64,000 nucleotides of DNA from a bacterium (GCA_905221505.1 CAJNDL010000002.1:1-64000), one strand, 5' to 3'; positions 1 through 10,463 are shown, numbered from the stretch's first letter. Translations and numbers: made by a program. The notes: generated by a model not told the origin, from the letters alone.

Positions 1-110
1 ACAGGCAGCCACAACCATCTTCGTGGTCAATATGAAACGAATTATGACCTTAATAAATACAAAATAACCGAGGAATTCGCTCAAATTGACGAGAGATTCC
101 TCGGTTTTCA
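1..110 (+). terminator. Left-edge sequence with rho-independent-like hairpin
   Basis: A long inverted repeat (ACCGAGGAAT at about 68-77, ATTCCTCGGT at about 93-102) followed by TTTTC looks like a terminator for a gene entering from the left on the plus strand. One reading frame from base 2 meets TAA at 65-67, directly at the foot of the stem, which fits a gene end, but the roughly 21 codons visible are too few to identify. The coding status of bases 1-67 is undetermined. Confidence 0.4.
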
Positions 111-164
111 TTTCATTAAAAGTAAGAGACCTATTTTTTCAGTGGACTCGGGTGAAAGCCCTGG

Positions 165-201
165 TTTTTTTATTTTAAAAACCCAGTTTTTCAGCTGGGT
201 T
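165..201 (-). terminator. queH terminator
   Basis: Immediately after the queH stop, the minus strand reads ACCCAG, an 8-base loop, CTGGGT and then a run rich in T (rc of 165-180). This is a plausible intrinsic terminator for queH. Confidence 0.6.
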
Positions 202-206
202 GGTCT

Positions 207-974
207 CTATATATCTAACTTCGTAACAGTAAATTTGATATGAGAATAGTCTTTCTCAACATCCTTATCCAGCAAGAAAGCTGTGGCGTCCTTCTTGACC
301 TGAACCAAATCAATATTCTGAGCCTGGGCTGCATAGACGCATCCACAATAACATTGGCGGTAGATATCATACTCCTCACACATCTCTACTGAACGTTTAT
401 AGCCCTGATTTTTCTTGAAATCGCTGGGAAGATAGTGGGTGGTATAAATCTTTTGAACATCGATTCCGATGCTGTTGATGGTTTGAGAATTCTTATGGGG
501 ACTGATGGTCAAGGCTGAGCCAAAGTAGTCAAAGCCCAAGTCCATAGCCACTTGCGCTGTCTTATCCAATCGGTAATCAAAGCAAACCTTGCAACGGTCG
601 CCACCTTCTGGCTCTTCTTCCAAACCTCGAACCAGTTTACGATATTCGTTAGGTTCATAAGGAGCTTCTAGATATTGAACGTTATTGCCTGTTCGCTCAT
701 TGAAATCACTGACAAATTTCTTGGTAACATAGGCCCGCTTATGGTATTCTGCCTTAGGATGGATATTTGAATTGGCAAAATAGATGGTCACATCTGCATA
801 CTTGGTCAAATATTCTAGTGTATAGGTACTACAAGGGGCACAGCAAACATGCATGAGAATGGTTGGGCGCTGCTCATTTTTCTCCCATACTTGTACCATC
901 TTCTGCATGACACGGTCATAATTAATCTTCTGATTGGGGTTCATCTTGCTCAGAATTTCTTCTACATCGATCAT
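207..974 (-). CDS. queH: Epoxyqueuosine reductase QueH
   Basis: 255-residue QueH (formerly DUF208), the cobalamin-independent epoxyqueuosine reductase that performs the last step of queuosine synthesis in the wobble position of GUN-anticodon tRNAs. The sequence has the family Cys-Cys pair in VCCAPC (Cys44, Cys45, Cys48) and DRCKVC (Cys128, Cys131), which supply iron-sulfur ligands, plus a third cluster CYCGC (208-212) equivalent to the redox Cys pair near the C-terminus. Length is normal for the family and no lesion is seen. It lies downstream of groEL on the same strand but has its own promoter (TTGAGC 1021-1026, 17-bp spacer, TAAAAT 998-1003) and follows the groEL terminator, so it is probably expressed separately. 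Confidence 0.92.
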   Translation of the reverse strand: MIDVEEILSKMNPNQKINYDRVMQKMVQVWEKNEQRPTILMHVCCAPCSTYTLEYLTKYADVTIYFANSNIHPKAEYHKRAYVTKKFVSDFNERTGNNVQYLEAPYEPNEYRKLVRGLEEEPEGGDRCKVCFDYRLDKTAQVAMDLGFDYFGSALTISPHKNSQTINSIGIDVQKIYTTHYLPSDFKKNQGYKRSVEMCEEYDIYRQCYCGCVYAAQAQNIDLVQVKKDATAFLLDKDVEKDYSHIKFTVTKLDI

Positions 975-997
975 GTTCTTCTCCTTTTTCTAGTCTT

Positions 998-1026
998 ATT
1001 TTATCATATAAGTTAGGAGAGCTCAA
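998..1026 (-). promoter_or_regulatory. queH promoter
   Basis: Minus-strand -35 TTGAGC (1021-1026) and -10 TAAAAT (998-1003) are separated by 17 bp, about 25 bp before the queH start with AAAGGAG as ribosome site. No regulatory motif is visible in it. Confidence 0.6.
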
Positions 1027-1050
1027 ATCTATTTAGAATAGAAAACCATA

Positions 1051-1079
1051 AAAGGAGGGAATACGCATCCCTCCTTTTA
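1051..1079 (-). terminator. groESL terminator
   Basis: AAAAGGAGGGA, a short loop and TCCCTCCTTTT form a perfect, nearly symmetrical hairpin directly after the groEL stop. It would terminate the groES-groEL transcript. Confidence 0.75.
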
Positions 1080-1085
1080 GAGTTT

Positions 1086-2723
<1,638 letters not shown>

Positions 2724-3008
2724 CTATTCTTCAATGATTGCCAAGATGTTAGCTTCGCCAACGATGATGTACTTCTCATCGCCATCTTTGACATCAAGAC
2801 CTGCGTGAGCTTCAACCAAGACACGGTCTCCAGGCTTAACACTTGGAGCCACCAGATCACCGTTCAAGGTACGAACACCTTGTCCAGTAGCTACAACTTG
2901 GGCTGTTTTTGTTTTTTCTTGGGCTGAACCTGCAAGGACAAAACCTCCAACAGTTTGTTCTTTTTCTTCGATTTTCAAGACCACACGGTCTCCTAATGGT
3001 TTCAACAT
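2724..3008 (-). CDS. groES: Co-chaperonin GroES (Hsp10)
   Basis: 94-residue GroES, the heptameric lid of the GroEL chamber. The start [12 protein letters not shown], the mobile-loop region around VGGFVLAG and the C-terminal ANILAI are typical. It is the first gene of the operon, preceded by AGGAAATC and by a CIRCE operator 31 bp upstream of the start, so it is expected to be repressed by HrcA and induced by heat or misfolded protein. Length is normal and no lesion is seen. Confidence 0.97.
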   Translation of the reverse strand: MLKPLGDRVVLKIEEKEQTVGGFVLAGSAQEKTKTAQVVATGQGVRTLNGDLVAPSVKPGDRVLVEAHAGLDVKDGDEKYIIVGEANILAIIEE

Positions 3009-3038
3009 CTGATTTCCTCCATAATGAGATAGATATCA

Positions 3039-3065
3039 TTAGCACTCTTTATACCCGAGTGCTAA
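3039..3065. promoter_or_regulatory. CIRCE operator of groESL
   Basis: Perfect consensus CIRCE: TTAGCACTC (3039-3047), a 9-bp spacer, GAGTGCTAA (3057-3065). It lies 11 bp downstream of the -10 of the groES promoter, in the position where HrcA blocks transcription. Two more copies precede hrcA in this window, so repressor and target are both present. Confidence 0.95.
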
Positions 3066-3076
3066 TTCATAATTCT

Positions 3077-3104
3077 ATTGTATCACTTGGTCAGAAATAG
3101 TCAA
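3077..3104 (-). promoter_or_regulatory. groESL promoter
   Basis: Minus-strand -35 TTGACT (3099-3104), 16-bp spacer and -10 TACAAT (3077-3082), a strong vegetative sigma promoter reading into the CIRCE element and groES. Confidence 0.8.
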
Positions 3105-3268
3105 GAAAAAAGTCTGACTTTCTGAGGATGAATATATAAATTTCTTTATCCTAATTTTGCACTTTAATAATGTAGAATTTTAACGAACATGATTTATGAA
3201 ATTAGTATTTTCGTTAATTCTTTTATAAAAATACCGAAACTCTAAATCCTTATATTACGCATATATAA

Positions 3269-3299
3269 AAAACAACGATTATAAACCGTTGCTTTTTTA
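3269..3299. terminator. Terminator after the PTS operon
   Basis: CAACG (3273-3277) pairs with CGTTG (3287-3291), with A-runs on one side and TTTTTT on the other, so it can act in both directions. It lies just downstream of the EIID stop. A related hairpin with a longer stem occurs at 43411-43442. Confidence 0.65.
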
Positions 3300-3306
3300 C
3301 ATACTA

Positions 3307-4140
3307 TTAATATTTCAATCCTGGATTGAAAAATCCTAAGGCTACTCCTACAAGTGCAATAACTACCAATAATAGCATCACCCAATTTGGAGAAACTTTC
3401 TTTTTAGCCATCAGCCACCAACATAGAACAATAAAACCTGCTGTTAAAAGACCTGGATAAACACCATCAATCTTTTCTTGTAAGTTTAAAAATGTTTCTC
3501 CATCTCCATTTTTCAGCTCTAGCGCCGTAGTGACAGATACCCAAGTTGCTGCGACAGCTCCTATGACCATACCACCAACAACACTAATTGATTTTCTTAG
3601 CGCCTGACCTTTAGGACCTACTAAAAATTCTACTGCTTTATCTCCAAGTTCATATCCTTTAAAATAAGCAAAACGCATTCCAAGATAGACTAATAGATTC
3701 CATGCAATAATATAGAATATTGCACCAGAAATATTTCCTCCTTTAGAAAGACCTAAAGCTATCCCTAACAAAACAGGAATTAATGTTCCTACAATAAGTG
3801 AATCTCCAATACCTGCAATAGGCCCCATTAGACCAGCTCGCATTCCGTTAATGGTTTCACTATCTACTTCATCTCCATTTGCACGCGCTTCTTCCAAACC
3901 AGCCGTAATCCCAACTACTAGAGACCCTAACTGTGGCTCAGTATTAAAGAATGCTGTGTATGTTTGCATAGCTTCTTTTTGTTCTTCTTTAGTATCATAC
4001 ATTTCTTCTACGATTGGAAGCATAGAAGTTAAATATCCAAAAGTTTGCATGTGTTCTTGAGAAAAACATGTCAGATGTCCATAAAACCAGTGGTGAAATG
4101 ATTTTGTCAATGTTTTTCTTGATATTTTTTTTCGACTCAT
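3307..4140 (-). CDS. PTS mannose-family EIID component
   Basis: Membrane subunit IID of a mannose-family phosphotransferase system, which with IIC forms the sugar channel. The ATG at 4140 is chosen over an upstream in-frame start because GAGGAGG precedes it correctly and the protein then begins MSRKKISRKTLTK, as IID proteins do. About 277 residues, with the family features HMQTFGYLTSMLP near the N-terminus, the GPIAGIGDSL loop, and several hydrophobic segments in the C-terminal half. It is the last gene of the EIIA-B-C-D operon and begins immediately after the EIIC stop. The substrate cannot be read from the sequence; sugar or amino-sugar uptake is the family role. Confidence 0.92.
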   Translation of the reverse strand: MSRKKISRKTLTKSFHHWFYGHLTCFSQEHMQTFGYLTSMLPIVEEMYDTKEEQKEAMQTYTAFFNTEPQLGSLVVGITAGLEEARANGDEVDSETINGMRAGLMGPIAGIGDSLIVGTLIPVLLGIALGLSKGGNISGAIFYIIAWNLLVYLGMRFAYFKGYELGDKAVEFLVGPKGQALRKSISVVGGMVIGAVAATWVSVTTALELKNGDGETFLNLQEKIDGVYPGLLTAGFIVLCWWLMAKKKVSPNWVMLLLVVIALVGVALGFFNPGLKY

Positions 4141-4141
4141 C

Positions 4142-4987
4142 CTAAATATCCTCCTCTTCATCAAATCCCATATCACTGACAACTGCTGTCGTACGGGCAG
4201 ATTTAATAACTTCTAATTCATAATAAATTACTGCAAAAATTAATGACACCACACCACTTGCTACTAAGTTCAAACCTAAAGATTTTGCTAACGTGAACCC
4301 GACAAAGAAAGGAATAAAGTCTGTTGTTTTTGTAACAATTTGTTTCAAAAGTATTGCAATACCCACACATGGAAGGAGTGCTCCTACAGTAAATAGAGAC
4401 TTCATTACAAAACCATCCATAGGAAGATATACTTTCATAAGATCAACCATATCTGGTCCAAATTTTGTAATAATCATTGTTGGTAAGAAAGAAAAGATAA
4501 AATGTGAAATCCAAGGATATACCCAATCAACAGCATATAACTTCTTAAAATCACCTTTCTCTACAGCTTTCCACCCAATGTGTTGCCAAATCAAGTTCAT
4601 AGTAGCTGTACCATAGAATAAAACAGTTCCAATTGTTCCAACTGCGGCTCCAATTGGTGCTGCTGCTGCTGCAATTGCTACTTCACCTGAAATATTATTT
4701 GCATGAACAAATAGGATAGACAACGGAATTCCGATATAAGAAATTGCCCGTACATCTGCAGATACAGTTCCACCAGGTGTTACTAAGGCAATATATAATA
4801 CCTGTAAAGCTACACCAACGATTACCCCTGTTGTTATATCTCCTAATATTAAACCTACAATTAAACCACCAACTAATGGGCGACCCAAAGTATAGTTACC
4901 AATACTGGATCCCCCCATACCTGGCATCGATGCTAAACTTGCAAACAATCCTAAAAGAGCTGCTTGAATCCAAGAAATTTCCATCAT
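4142..4987 (-). CDS. PTS mannose-family EIIC component
   Basis: 281-residue IIC permease subunit of a mannose-family PTS. It has the characteristic N-terminal GRPLVGGLIVGLILGD stretch and alternating hydrophobic segments throughout. Two adjacent ATG codons (4987, 4984) follow AGGAGA and either may be used. It lies 20 bp after EIIB and directly before EIID, as expected for an operon. Length is normal. Together with the neighbouring two-component system and binding proteins it suggests a regulated accessory sugar-uptake unit; the sugar is unknown. Confidence 0.92.
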   Translation of the reverse strand: MMEISWIQAALLGLFASLASMPGMGGSSIGNYTLGRPLVGGLIVGLILGDITTGVIVGVALQVLYIALVTPGGTVSADVRAISYIGIPLSILFVHANNISGEVAIAAAAAPIGAAVGTIGTVLFYGTATMNLIWQHIGWKAVEKGDFKKLYAVDWVYPWISHFIFSFLPTMIITKFGPDMVDLMKVYLPMDGFVMKSLFTVGALLPCVGIAILLKQIVTKTTDFIPFFVGFTLAKSLGLNLVASGVVSLIFAVIYYELEVIKSARTTAVVSDMGFDEEEDI

Positions 4988-5007
4988 TTTTTCTCCTTAT
5001 TTCATTA

Positions 5008-5502
5008 TTAAAATCCAAATTTTGATTTAAAATCACTCCAATATCCAATAGATACATCTGGTAATAATTGGAATCTAACTTTGTATCCTGCTTTTTCAAT
5101 TGCTTCTAGTGCAACTGCTTCCTCTTGGGTAATTGATTGATTATTTCCCAACTTGATAGCACCTGGTCTATCATTAGCTGGTCCTACAATAATCTCTTTA
5201 ACATCTCCTGGAATAAAGCCCTGATCTACTAAAATCTCTTTCATATCAATTGGATTCTTAGTAATCAAAAAATATCTACTATCTGATTCTGTTACTTTAG
5301 ATGATTTTTCTTTAAATGCTTCCTTTGTCCAAACAAATGTTTTTTTATCTGACGCACCTTTATAGGCCTGAATTAAAACCTTATTAGATGCAGCAGCATC
5401 ATTTACTGCAATTAAGCCATCACATGGATGTTCTTTTGCCCATCTAGTGACTGTTTGTCCATGAATCATTCTATCGTCAATTCGTACAAATGTTACTACC
5501 AT
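5008..5502 (-). CDS. PTS mannose-family EIIB component
   Basis: 164-residue cytoplasmic IIB protein, which passes phosphate from IIA to the incoming sugar. The active-site histidine is His14 in RIDDRMIHGQ, the hallmark of the mannose-type IIB fold. It is a free-standing IIB, not fused to IIA. It lies between EIIA (26 bp upstream) and EIIC in the operon. The motif is intact, so the domain should be active. Confidence 0.93.
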   Translation of the reverse strand: MVVTFVRIDDRMIHGQTVTRWAKEHPCDGLIAVNDAAASNKVLIQAYKGASDKKTFVWTKEAFKEKSSKVTESDSRYFLITKNPIDMKEILVDQGFIPGDVKEIIVGPANDRPGAIKLGNNQSITQEEAVALEAIEKAGYKVRFQLLPDVSIGYWSDFKSKFGF

Positions 5503-5528
5503 AATTTTTTATCCCTTTCCTTATATAA

Positions 5529-5966
5529 CTAAATATCGTCTTCTTCATTAAGATTATCATCCGATCCGACTTCAAATTCCTGTAAAGCTGAGGATGATTC
5601 GTTTAATATCGTAGAAACAAGTTCACTTCCAGTCAGAATGTCTTTCATCACCACTGCTGTAAGTGCCATTGTTAAGTTCATACCTCCCAAAATAGTTGCA
5701 TTCTCTAATTTTCCAAATTCTTCTAATACTGTTGCAACAGTTGTTAAAGGACTTCCCCCAACAATATCTGCTAAAACAAGAACAGAATCATTTTCATTTA
5801 GAGATTCAATAGCATTCTTGACATCTACAGAAAAATCTGCAAGACTTTCCCCATCTTTTAAGCCAATTGCTATGACATCATTTACCTTATCCGAAGCAAA
5901 CATAGAAAGAGATGATTTCAATCCCTCTGCGAGTCCTCCATGACTGACTAATATCAAATATTTCAT
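5529..5966 (-). CDS. PTS mannose-family EIIA component
   Basis: 145-residue IIA protein of the mannose family. The phosphorylated histidine is His9 in LILVSHGGLAEGL, and LADIVGGSPL near residue 65 is the family signature. It is the first gene of the PTS operon and has CCTCC-type ribosome-site complementarity just before its start. The 160-bp region before it carries three phased palindromes that are likely operators. The end is acidic and lacks a IIB fusion. Confidence 0.92.
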   Translation of the reverse strand: MKYLILVSHGGLAEGLKSSLSMFASDKVNDVIAIGLKDGESLADFSVDVKNAIESLNENDSVLVLADIVGGSPLTTVATVLEEFGKLENATILGGMNLTMALTAVVMKDILTGSELVSTILNESSSALQEFEVGSDDNLNEEDDI

Positions 5967-6020
5967 ATTTCCCTCCTTTTATTGATTTCATTCTATCATC
6001 CTTATCTTCACTTTATAATT

Positions 6021-6076
6021 GTTAAATGTCACAAAAGTTTATTGATAAATGTCAATAAAAAAATGACAAATGTCAA
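6021..6076. promoter_or_regulatory. Three phased AAATGTC operators before the PTS operon
   Basis: AAATGTC occurs at 6024-6030, 6047-6053 and 6068-6074, steps of 23 and 21 bp, i.e. two helical turns. The second and third copies are palindromic (TTGATAAATGTCAA at 6042-6055, TGACAAATGTCA at 6064-6075). A -10-like TATAAA lies just downstream on the minus strand (about 6012-6017). The likeliest binder is the response regulator encoded at 7416-8099; that is an inference. Confidence 0.6.
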
Positions 6077-6126
6077 TAAAGACATCTGCCATGTTCATAT
6101 TATTTAAGAAAAAATAATCTCGACAT

Positions 6127-7419
6127 CTATTTAAGGGTTCCTATATCTAGTTCTTTTTGTAACTTAATAAGACTACCTTCAATATCCGTGTTATTTTCAT
6201 CCATAGATAATGCTTCTAATCTTTCTTCTATTCCAACTAATGATTTTGAATCTATCCCTTTTGAAATAGTTGTAATTGAATTTTTCATTATATAATCCAG
6301 TGAAGTAGTCGTTAAGGCATTTTGACCAATCATTCCTTTCTTCATCAACTCTTCACTCTTCAAACTAGTTACTACCTCTGGTAACACTGAACTTCCTTGA
6401 CCCTTGTTAAATAAATTTTGTTGAATTTCACGATTATTTGTTAAAAATTCTATAAACGATACGGCAAGTTTTGAATTACGAGAACGCGAAGAAACCACGT
6501 ATAAGGAAGTATCTGTTACAGTAGAACGAATGTCTTCCTTTGTCGTTGGTAATGAAATACATGTCCAGTTAAAATTTGTATATTTGGCCACATGATAAGG
6601 AAAAGGTTTATATGTGCGATATTGTGCCAAACTCATTGGATAAAAGGCAACATGTCCTTCATCAAAATCTTTATAGGTTACTTTGTAGCGCCCGTTTAAT
6701 TGATTCAATTCCCTTATATAGGATAAAGCATCCTTCATTTCTGACGAATCTATACGAGGAATACCATTCTCAGAAATAGTGACGCCAAAGGCTGCTAGAG
6801 ATTCTTTCCAACTATATCCTGTTATCCCAAATTGATCAACGATTCCATCTCCATCCGTATCTTTTGTAATTTTTTTACTAATCTCATATAGATCTTTCAG
6901 TGTCCACCCTACTTTAGGAATTTCAATGCCCTCTCTTAAAAGTAAATCTTGATTTACACACATCAACATGGGATTGCTTTCATATGGAAAACCGTATAAA
7001 TCGTCTCCGTATTTTGCTGCCTGCAAAGATACATCATAGAAATTAGAGGCATCTTCTTGAGACAGATAGGAATTTAGGTTTTTTAAAATACCTTTTGATG
7101 CAAATAAAGATAACTGGTCGCTTGACAATAGAAAGACATCTGGTTCAGAACCTTTTAGAATTTGACTTGAAATCCAATTAGAATACTCCTCCTTGGGAAT
7201 ACCTGAATCATATACAATCCTAACCCCTGGATGAAGCTTTTCAAATTTCTTAATAGCCTCATCTAGTACATAGCTATTATTCCCTGTAGGAATTCCCCAA
7301 CTAGAATCAGAATAAAAACCCAGTCTAATAATCTTTATCTGCTTGTTTTCCCAAATAAGGAATAAACTCAAGCAACTTAGCACAAACAGTATCACTAGAA
7401 ACAATTGCTTTAATTTCAT
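6127..7419 (-). CDS. Extracellular solute-binding protein (sugar-type, family 1)
   Basis: 430-residue ABC-type sugar-binding protein with an N-terminal membrane segment (about residues 5-23, containing VLSC, an imperfect lipobox), so it is exported and held at the membrane. The segment VFLLSSDQLSLFASKGILK and the later GFPYESNPMLMC are typical of maltose-type binding proteins. It overlaps the end of the response regulator by 4 bp (ATGA), so translation is coupled. No ABC permease or ATPase accompanies it; the neighbours are a PTS and a two-component system. It may therefore act as an accessory ligand sensor or a capture protein for the PTS rather than for an ABC importer. Confidence 0.82.
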   Translation of the reverse strand: MKLKQLFLVILFVLSCLSLFLIWENKQIKIIRLGFYSDSSWGIPTGNNSYVLDEAIKKFEKLHPGVRIVYDSGIPKEEYSNWISSQILKGSEPDVFLLSSDQLSLFASKGILKNLNSYLSQEDASNFYDVSLQAAKYGDDLYGFPYESNPMLMCVNQDLLLREGIEIPKVGWTLKDLYEISKKITKDTDGDGIVDQFGITGYSWKESLAAFGVTISENGIPRIDSSEMKDALSYIRELNQLNGRYKVTYKDFDEGHVAFYPMSLAQYRTYKPFPYHVAKYTNFNWTCISLPTTKEDIRSTVTDTSLYVVSSRSRNSKLAVSFIEFLTNNREIQQNLFNKGQGSSVLPEVVTSLKSEELMKKGMIGQNALTTTSLDYIMKNSITTISKGIDSKSLVGIEERLEALSMDENNTDIEGSLIKLQKELDIGTLK

Positions 7420-8099
7420 TTATCAATTTCCTTCGAAAAATTCTTTTGTGTCACACCTGTTTGTACAGCCCATATAGCTAACTGTGTCCTATCTCTCAAA
7501 TTTAGCTTTGAAAGAATGATAGAAAGATAATTGCGCACTGTTCCCTCGGACAAAAAAAGATTACTGGCAATTTCCTTGTTTGATTCTCCAAATGCTACTT
7601 GCTGAATAATTTTCCATTCTGTCAGTGATATATTTTCAATATTCTCTTCCTTCACAGTAATAGAAAAATTGGTCTGTGCCATCTGCGAGAACAATTGAAA
7701 TACCTTACTAGCTATATTAGGATTAATCATAGCTCCACCTTTATACACTGTCTGAATGGCTTGATATAACTCGTCTGTTGAAACTCCTTTTAATAAATAG
7801 CCAGATGCACCATATTTTAAAGCACTAAAAATAAATTCATCGTCATCAAATGTTGTTAAGATTATAATTTTTATATTTGGAAAACGTTTTTTGATTTCTT
7901 TTGTAGCCAATACTCCGTCCATTCTGGGCATTCTAATATCCATTAAAATTATATCTGGTTTTACAGTCATAATGTTATCCATAGCTTCGATACCATCACC
8001 AACAACGGATACAACATCAATATCAGCATATACTGATAAAATGATCTGCAAGGACTCTCTAATTAACGCCTGATCATCTGCAATCATTACTTTTATCAT
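7416..8099 (-). CDS. Response regulator, NarL/LuxR family
   Basis: Receiver domain at the N-terminus with phospho-acceptor Asp near residue 54 in IILMDIRMPRMDG, and a C-terminal LuxR-type helix-turn-helix (SEGTVRNYLSIILSKL). The ATG at 8099 is preferred over an upstream GTG because AGGAGGTGAAGT precedes it with correct spacing. It overlaps both the kinase gene upstream and the binding-protein gene downstream, so it belongs to one coupled operon. It presumably controls the PTS operon through the palindromes at 6021-6076. Confidence 0.9.
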   Translation of the reverse strand: MIKVMIADDQALIRESLQIILSVYADIDVVSVVGDGIEAMDNIMTVKPDIILMDIRMPRMDGVLATKEIKKRFPNIKIIILTTFDDDEFIFSALKYGASGYLLKGVSTDELYQAIQTVYKGGAMINPNIASKVFQLFSQMAQTNFSITVKEENIENISLTEWKIIQQVAFGESNKEIASNLFLSEGTVRNYLSIILSKLNLRDRTQLAIWAVQTGVTQKNFSKEIDK

Positions 8100-9411
8100 A
8101 TACTTCACCTCCTATTTTTGGAAAAACTATTTTAGTGTAAAATCCTTCCCTATTTTCAAAATGTATAGAACCACCTAAAATAGAAACTCGCTCTCTCATT
8201 TGTTTCAAGCCATACCCAATTTGTAAGTCGTCAAAACCTATTCCATTATCGTGCAAAACTATTATGTTGCTATCCTCGCTTACAAAGCGAATGCTCATTT
8301 TACTAGCATGTCCGTGACGAACAGAATTTGTCATAGATTCTTGTATAATTCTAAAAATAGTATCTTCCTGCATAACATCTAAATCAATATTTCCCCATTC
8401 ATATTTTAGATCGACAGAGAGTTTTGATAGAGACTCATACTCACTAATCATTAATATTAGGGCATCTTTTAAACCATTATTTTGCAAAGCTCCTGGTCTT
8501 AGTCTCTGTAATGATCCCCTAACATCTTTTATCCCCTCTCTAACTGCATTTGAAACATTTTTCAACTGTTCCTTAGCACGGATAGGCTGAACATCAATTA
8601 GTACAGAAACAGCATCAATCCCTGCTGAAATCCCTGTCAATGCATGTCCTAAAGTATCATGAATTTCCCGAGCAATTCTTTTCCTTTCTCTATCTTCAGC
8701 GATTTTCTCTGATAATGATATGTAATGATTCAATTCAGTGTTGACTCTAGATAACATTTTAAGTTCTTCCTCAATATTATGATGTTCTTTAATCACGTAT
8801 AGGATATAAGACAATAAAGAGATTATGAAAATAATAACGTTTAATGATATCAATGCATTTTCTAAAAATAATACCACGCCTCGTATGGACGATGGATAAA
8901 ATTGGATATAGGTAGAAAGAGATGGAACTTTTATAAATAGTGACAAGATTTCATAGTCTGTTAAAAGTAACATTAAAAAACTCAAGAAAATAAAAATAAT
9001 CCAAGAACGTTTACTATCAGAGTCTTGAAACTCTCTTGAACTATAGAATATATCAGCAAAAACTAATAATATGATTCCATTGTATGACAGATTTTGTGAC
9101 CATATAACACCAATCATTAATACTATTTCAAACAAATTCCATTTTGAAAAAATTGGCCATTTTTTCTCAGTTGAATACATTTTATAGATAGATATAAAAA
9201 TAATACCGACGAAAAAAATAATTGAATACCAAAAAATCTGGTCAGGTGATTTTGAAATATTATTTAGTTCTCCCAATAAGAGTGTCATCTGTCCCTTTGA
9301 AATTACATAGTTTGTAATCTGTATATATAAAGCTCCATTGTACACAATGGTTAGAAAATTAATTAATAAAAGCAAAATTATAGAATACTGGACACCTTTT
9401 ACCTGTTTCAT
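8074..9411 (-). CDS. Sensor histidine kinase, HisKA_3 (NarX/DesK) type
   Basis: About 445 residues with roughly six hydrophobic segments in the first 210 positions, then the HisKA_3 phospho-acceptor motif REIHDTLGHALTGI (His near residue 250) and a HATPase_c domain with the G box GIGFDDLQIGYGLKQM. ATG at 9411 overlaps the stop of the upstream sensor gene; a GTG at 9420 is an alternative. It pairs with the overlapping NarL-type regulator. The extracellular input is probably supplied by the neighbouring sugar-binding protein encoded at 9411-10376. Confidence 0.9.
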   Translation of the reverse strand: MKQVKGVQYSIILLLLINFLTIVYNGALYIQITNYVISKGQMTLLLGELNNISKSPDQIFWYSIIFFVGIIFISIYKMYSTEKKWPIFSKWNLFEIVLMIGVIWSQNLSYNGIILLVFADIFYSSREFQDSDSKRSWIIFIFLSFLMLLLTDYEILSLFIKVPSLSTYIQFYPSSIRGVVLFLENALISLNVIIFIISLLSYILYVIKEHHNIEEELKMLSRVNTELNHYISLSEKIAEDRERKRIAREIHDTLGHALTGISAGIDAVSVLIDVQPIRAKEQLKNVSNAVREGIKDVRGSLQRLRPGALQNNGLKDALILMISEYESLSKLSVDLKYEWGNIDLDVMQEDTIFRIIQESMTNSVRHGHASKMSIRFVSEDSNIIVLHDNGIGFDDLQIGYGLKQMRERVSILGGSIHFENREGFYTKIVFPKIGGEVYDKSNDCR

Positions 9412-10376
9412 TACTGCCACCCATTAATATCAAACTGAATTATATTATTTTTATCAACAAATTGTACAGGTATAGTATATAATTCTTCAACTTCTTCTTT
9501 TTTTACTAATAAATCTATTGTTTCCGATACTTTTCTCCCCATATGAGATGGAAATTGAGCAACCGTTCCCGTCACTTCATCTGTCGTAGCTAATAAATGC
9601 TTCATATCTGGTGAACCATCTATTCCATAAATAAGTTTTTTTGAAATTATTTTCGATTCTTTAATTGCTGCTAAAGCTCCTATAGCGGCTCTATCATTTA
9701 AAGCCACTATAACATCAAATTTTAGACCTTCAGATAACGCATCATCTACAGTAGCCATAGCATACTCTGTTTGACCAACTGTTTCTCTTTCTGAGATAAT
9801 TTGATAAGATTCTTCTGATTTTATTGTATCCAAAAAACCAGTTATTCTCTGGTTAGCTGATAAAGCATCTTTATGCGTTAACAAAAGGATATGGGCATTT
9901 GAGGTACGTTTCATCAAATCCTTGGCAATCAATATCCCAGCATGGTAATTATCAGAAACTATGCTCGTATCAACTTTTATATTATTCAACTGACTATCTA
10001 CTGCTATAACTCTAATTCCAAAATTCTTTGCTCTACTTAACGCTTCTACAATTTGCTCGCTATCACTCTTAACTGGATTAATAACAATAACATTCACTCG
10101 CTTCGCTATAAACTCATCAATTTGTTTACTCTGTTTTTCTTCACTCATCTCTGCATCCCGAGTATACAATATCTGACCTTCTGAATCAGAATAGCGTTGA
10201 ATCTCATTATGTAAATGTCTATAAAATTCACTATTCATCGTCATATAAGTCGCTCCAACTTTTATTTGTCCCGGAATAGGATCTGTCTGACTCACATGAG
10301 TATAAATCGCAAAAACAAATATAACTACTGTACAAAATATAATTTTGACGATTGTTCTTGTATATTCTCTACTCAT
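9411..10376 (-). CDS. RbsB-like sugar-binding sensor protein
   Basis: Periplasmic-binding-protein type 1 (ribose/galactose type) of about 321 residues with an N-terminal membrane segment (IIFCTVVIFVFAIYTH) and no lipobox. The fold markers IDEFIAKRVNVIVINPV and AVDSQLNN are clear. The ATG at 10376 follows GGAGGTTGG. As first gene of a sensor/kinase/regulator operon it probably presents bound sugar to the kinase outside the membrane, the arrangement known from several Gram-positive sugar-responsive two-component systems. No ABC transporter genes are nearby, which supports sensing over transport. Confidence 0.83.
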   Translation of the reverse strand: MSREYTRTIVKIIFCTVVIFVFAIYTHVSQTDPIPGQIKVGATYMTMNSEFYRHLHNEIQRYSDSEGQILYTRDAEMSEEKQSKQIDEFIAKRVNVIVINPVKSDSEQIVEALSRAKNFGIRVIAVDSQLNNIKVDTSIVSDNYHAGILIAKDLMKRTSNAHILLLTHKDALSANQRITGFLDTIKSEESYQIISERETVGQTEYAMATVDDALSEGLKFDVIVALNDRAAIGALAAIKESKIISKKLIYGIDGSPDMKHLLATTDEVTGTVAQFPSHMGRKVSETIDLLVKKEEVEELYTIPVQFVDKNNIIQFDINGWQ

Positions 10377-10430
10377 TCCAACCTCCAAAAAGTTTCAACT
10401 AGTTCATTGTAACACATTTAGACAGTATAA

Positions 10431-10459
10431 AAAAGCCTGAGACCAACTCAGACTTTTTA
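10431..10459. terminator. ssbB terminator
   Basis: AAAAGCCTGAG, a 5-base loop and CTCAGACTTTTT form a bidirectional intrinsic terminator between ssbB and the sensor operon promoter. Confidence 0.75.
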
Positions 10460-10463
10460 ATGC

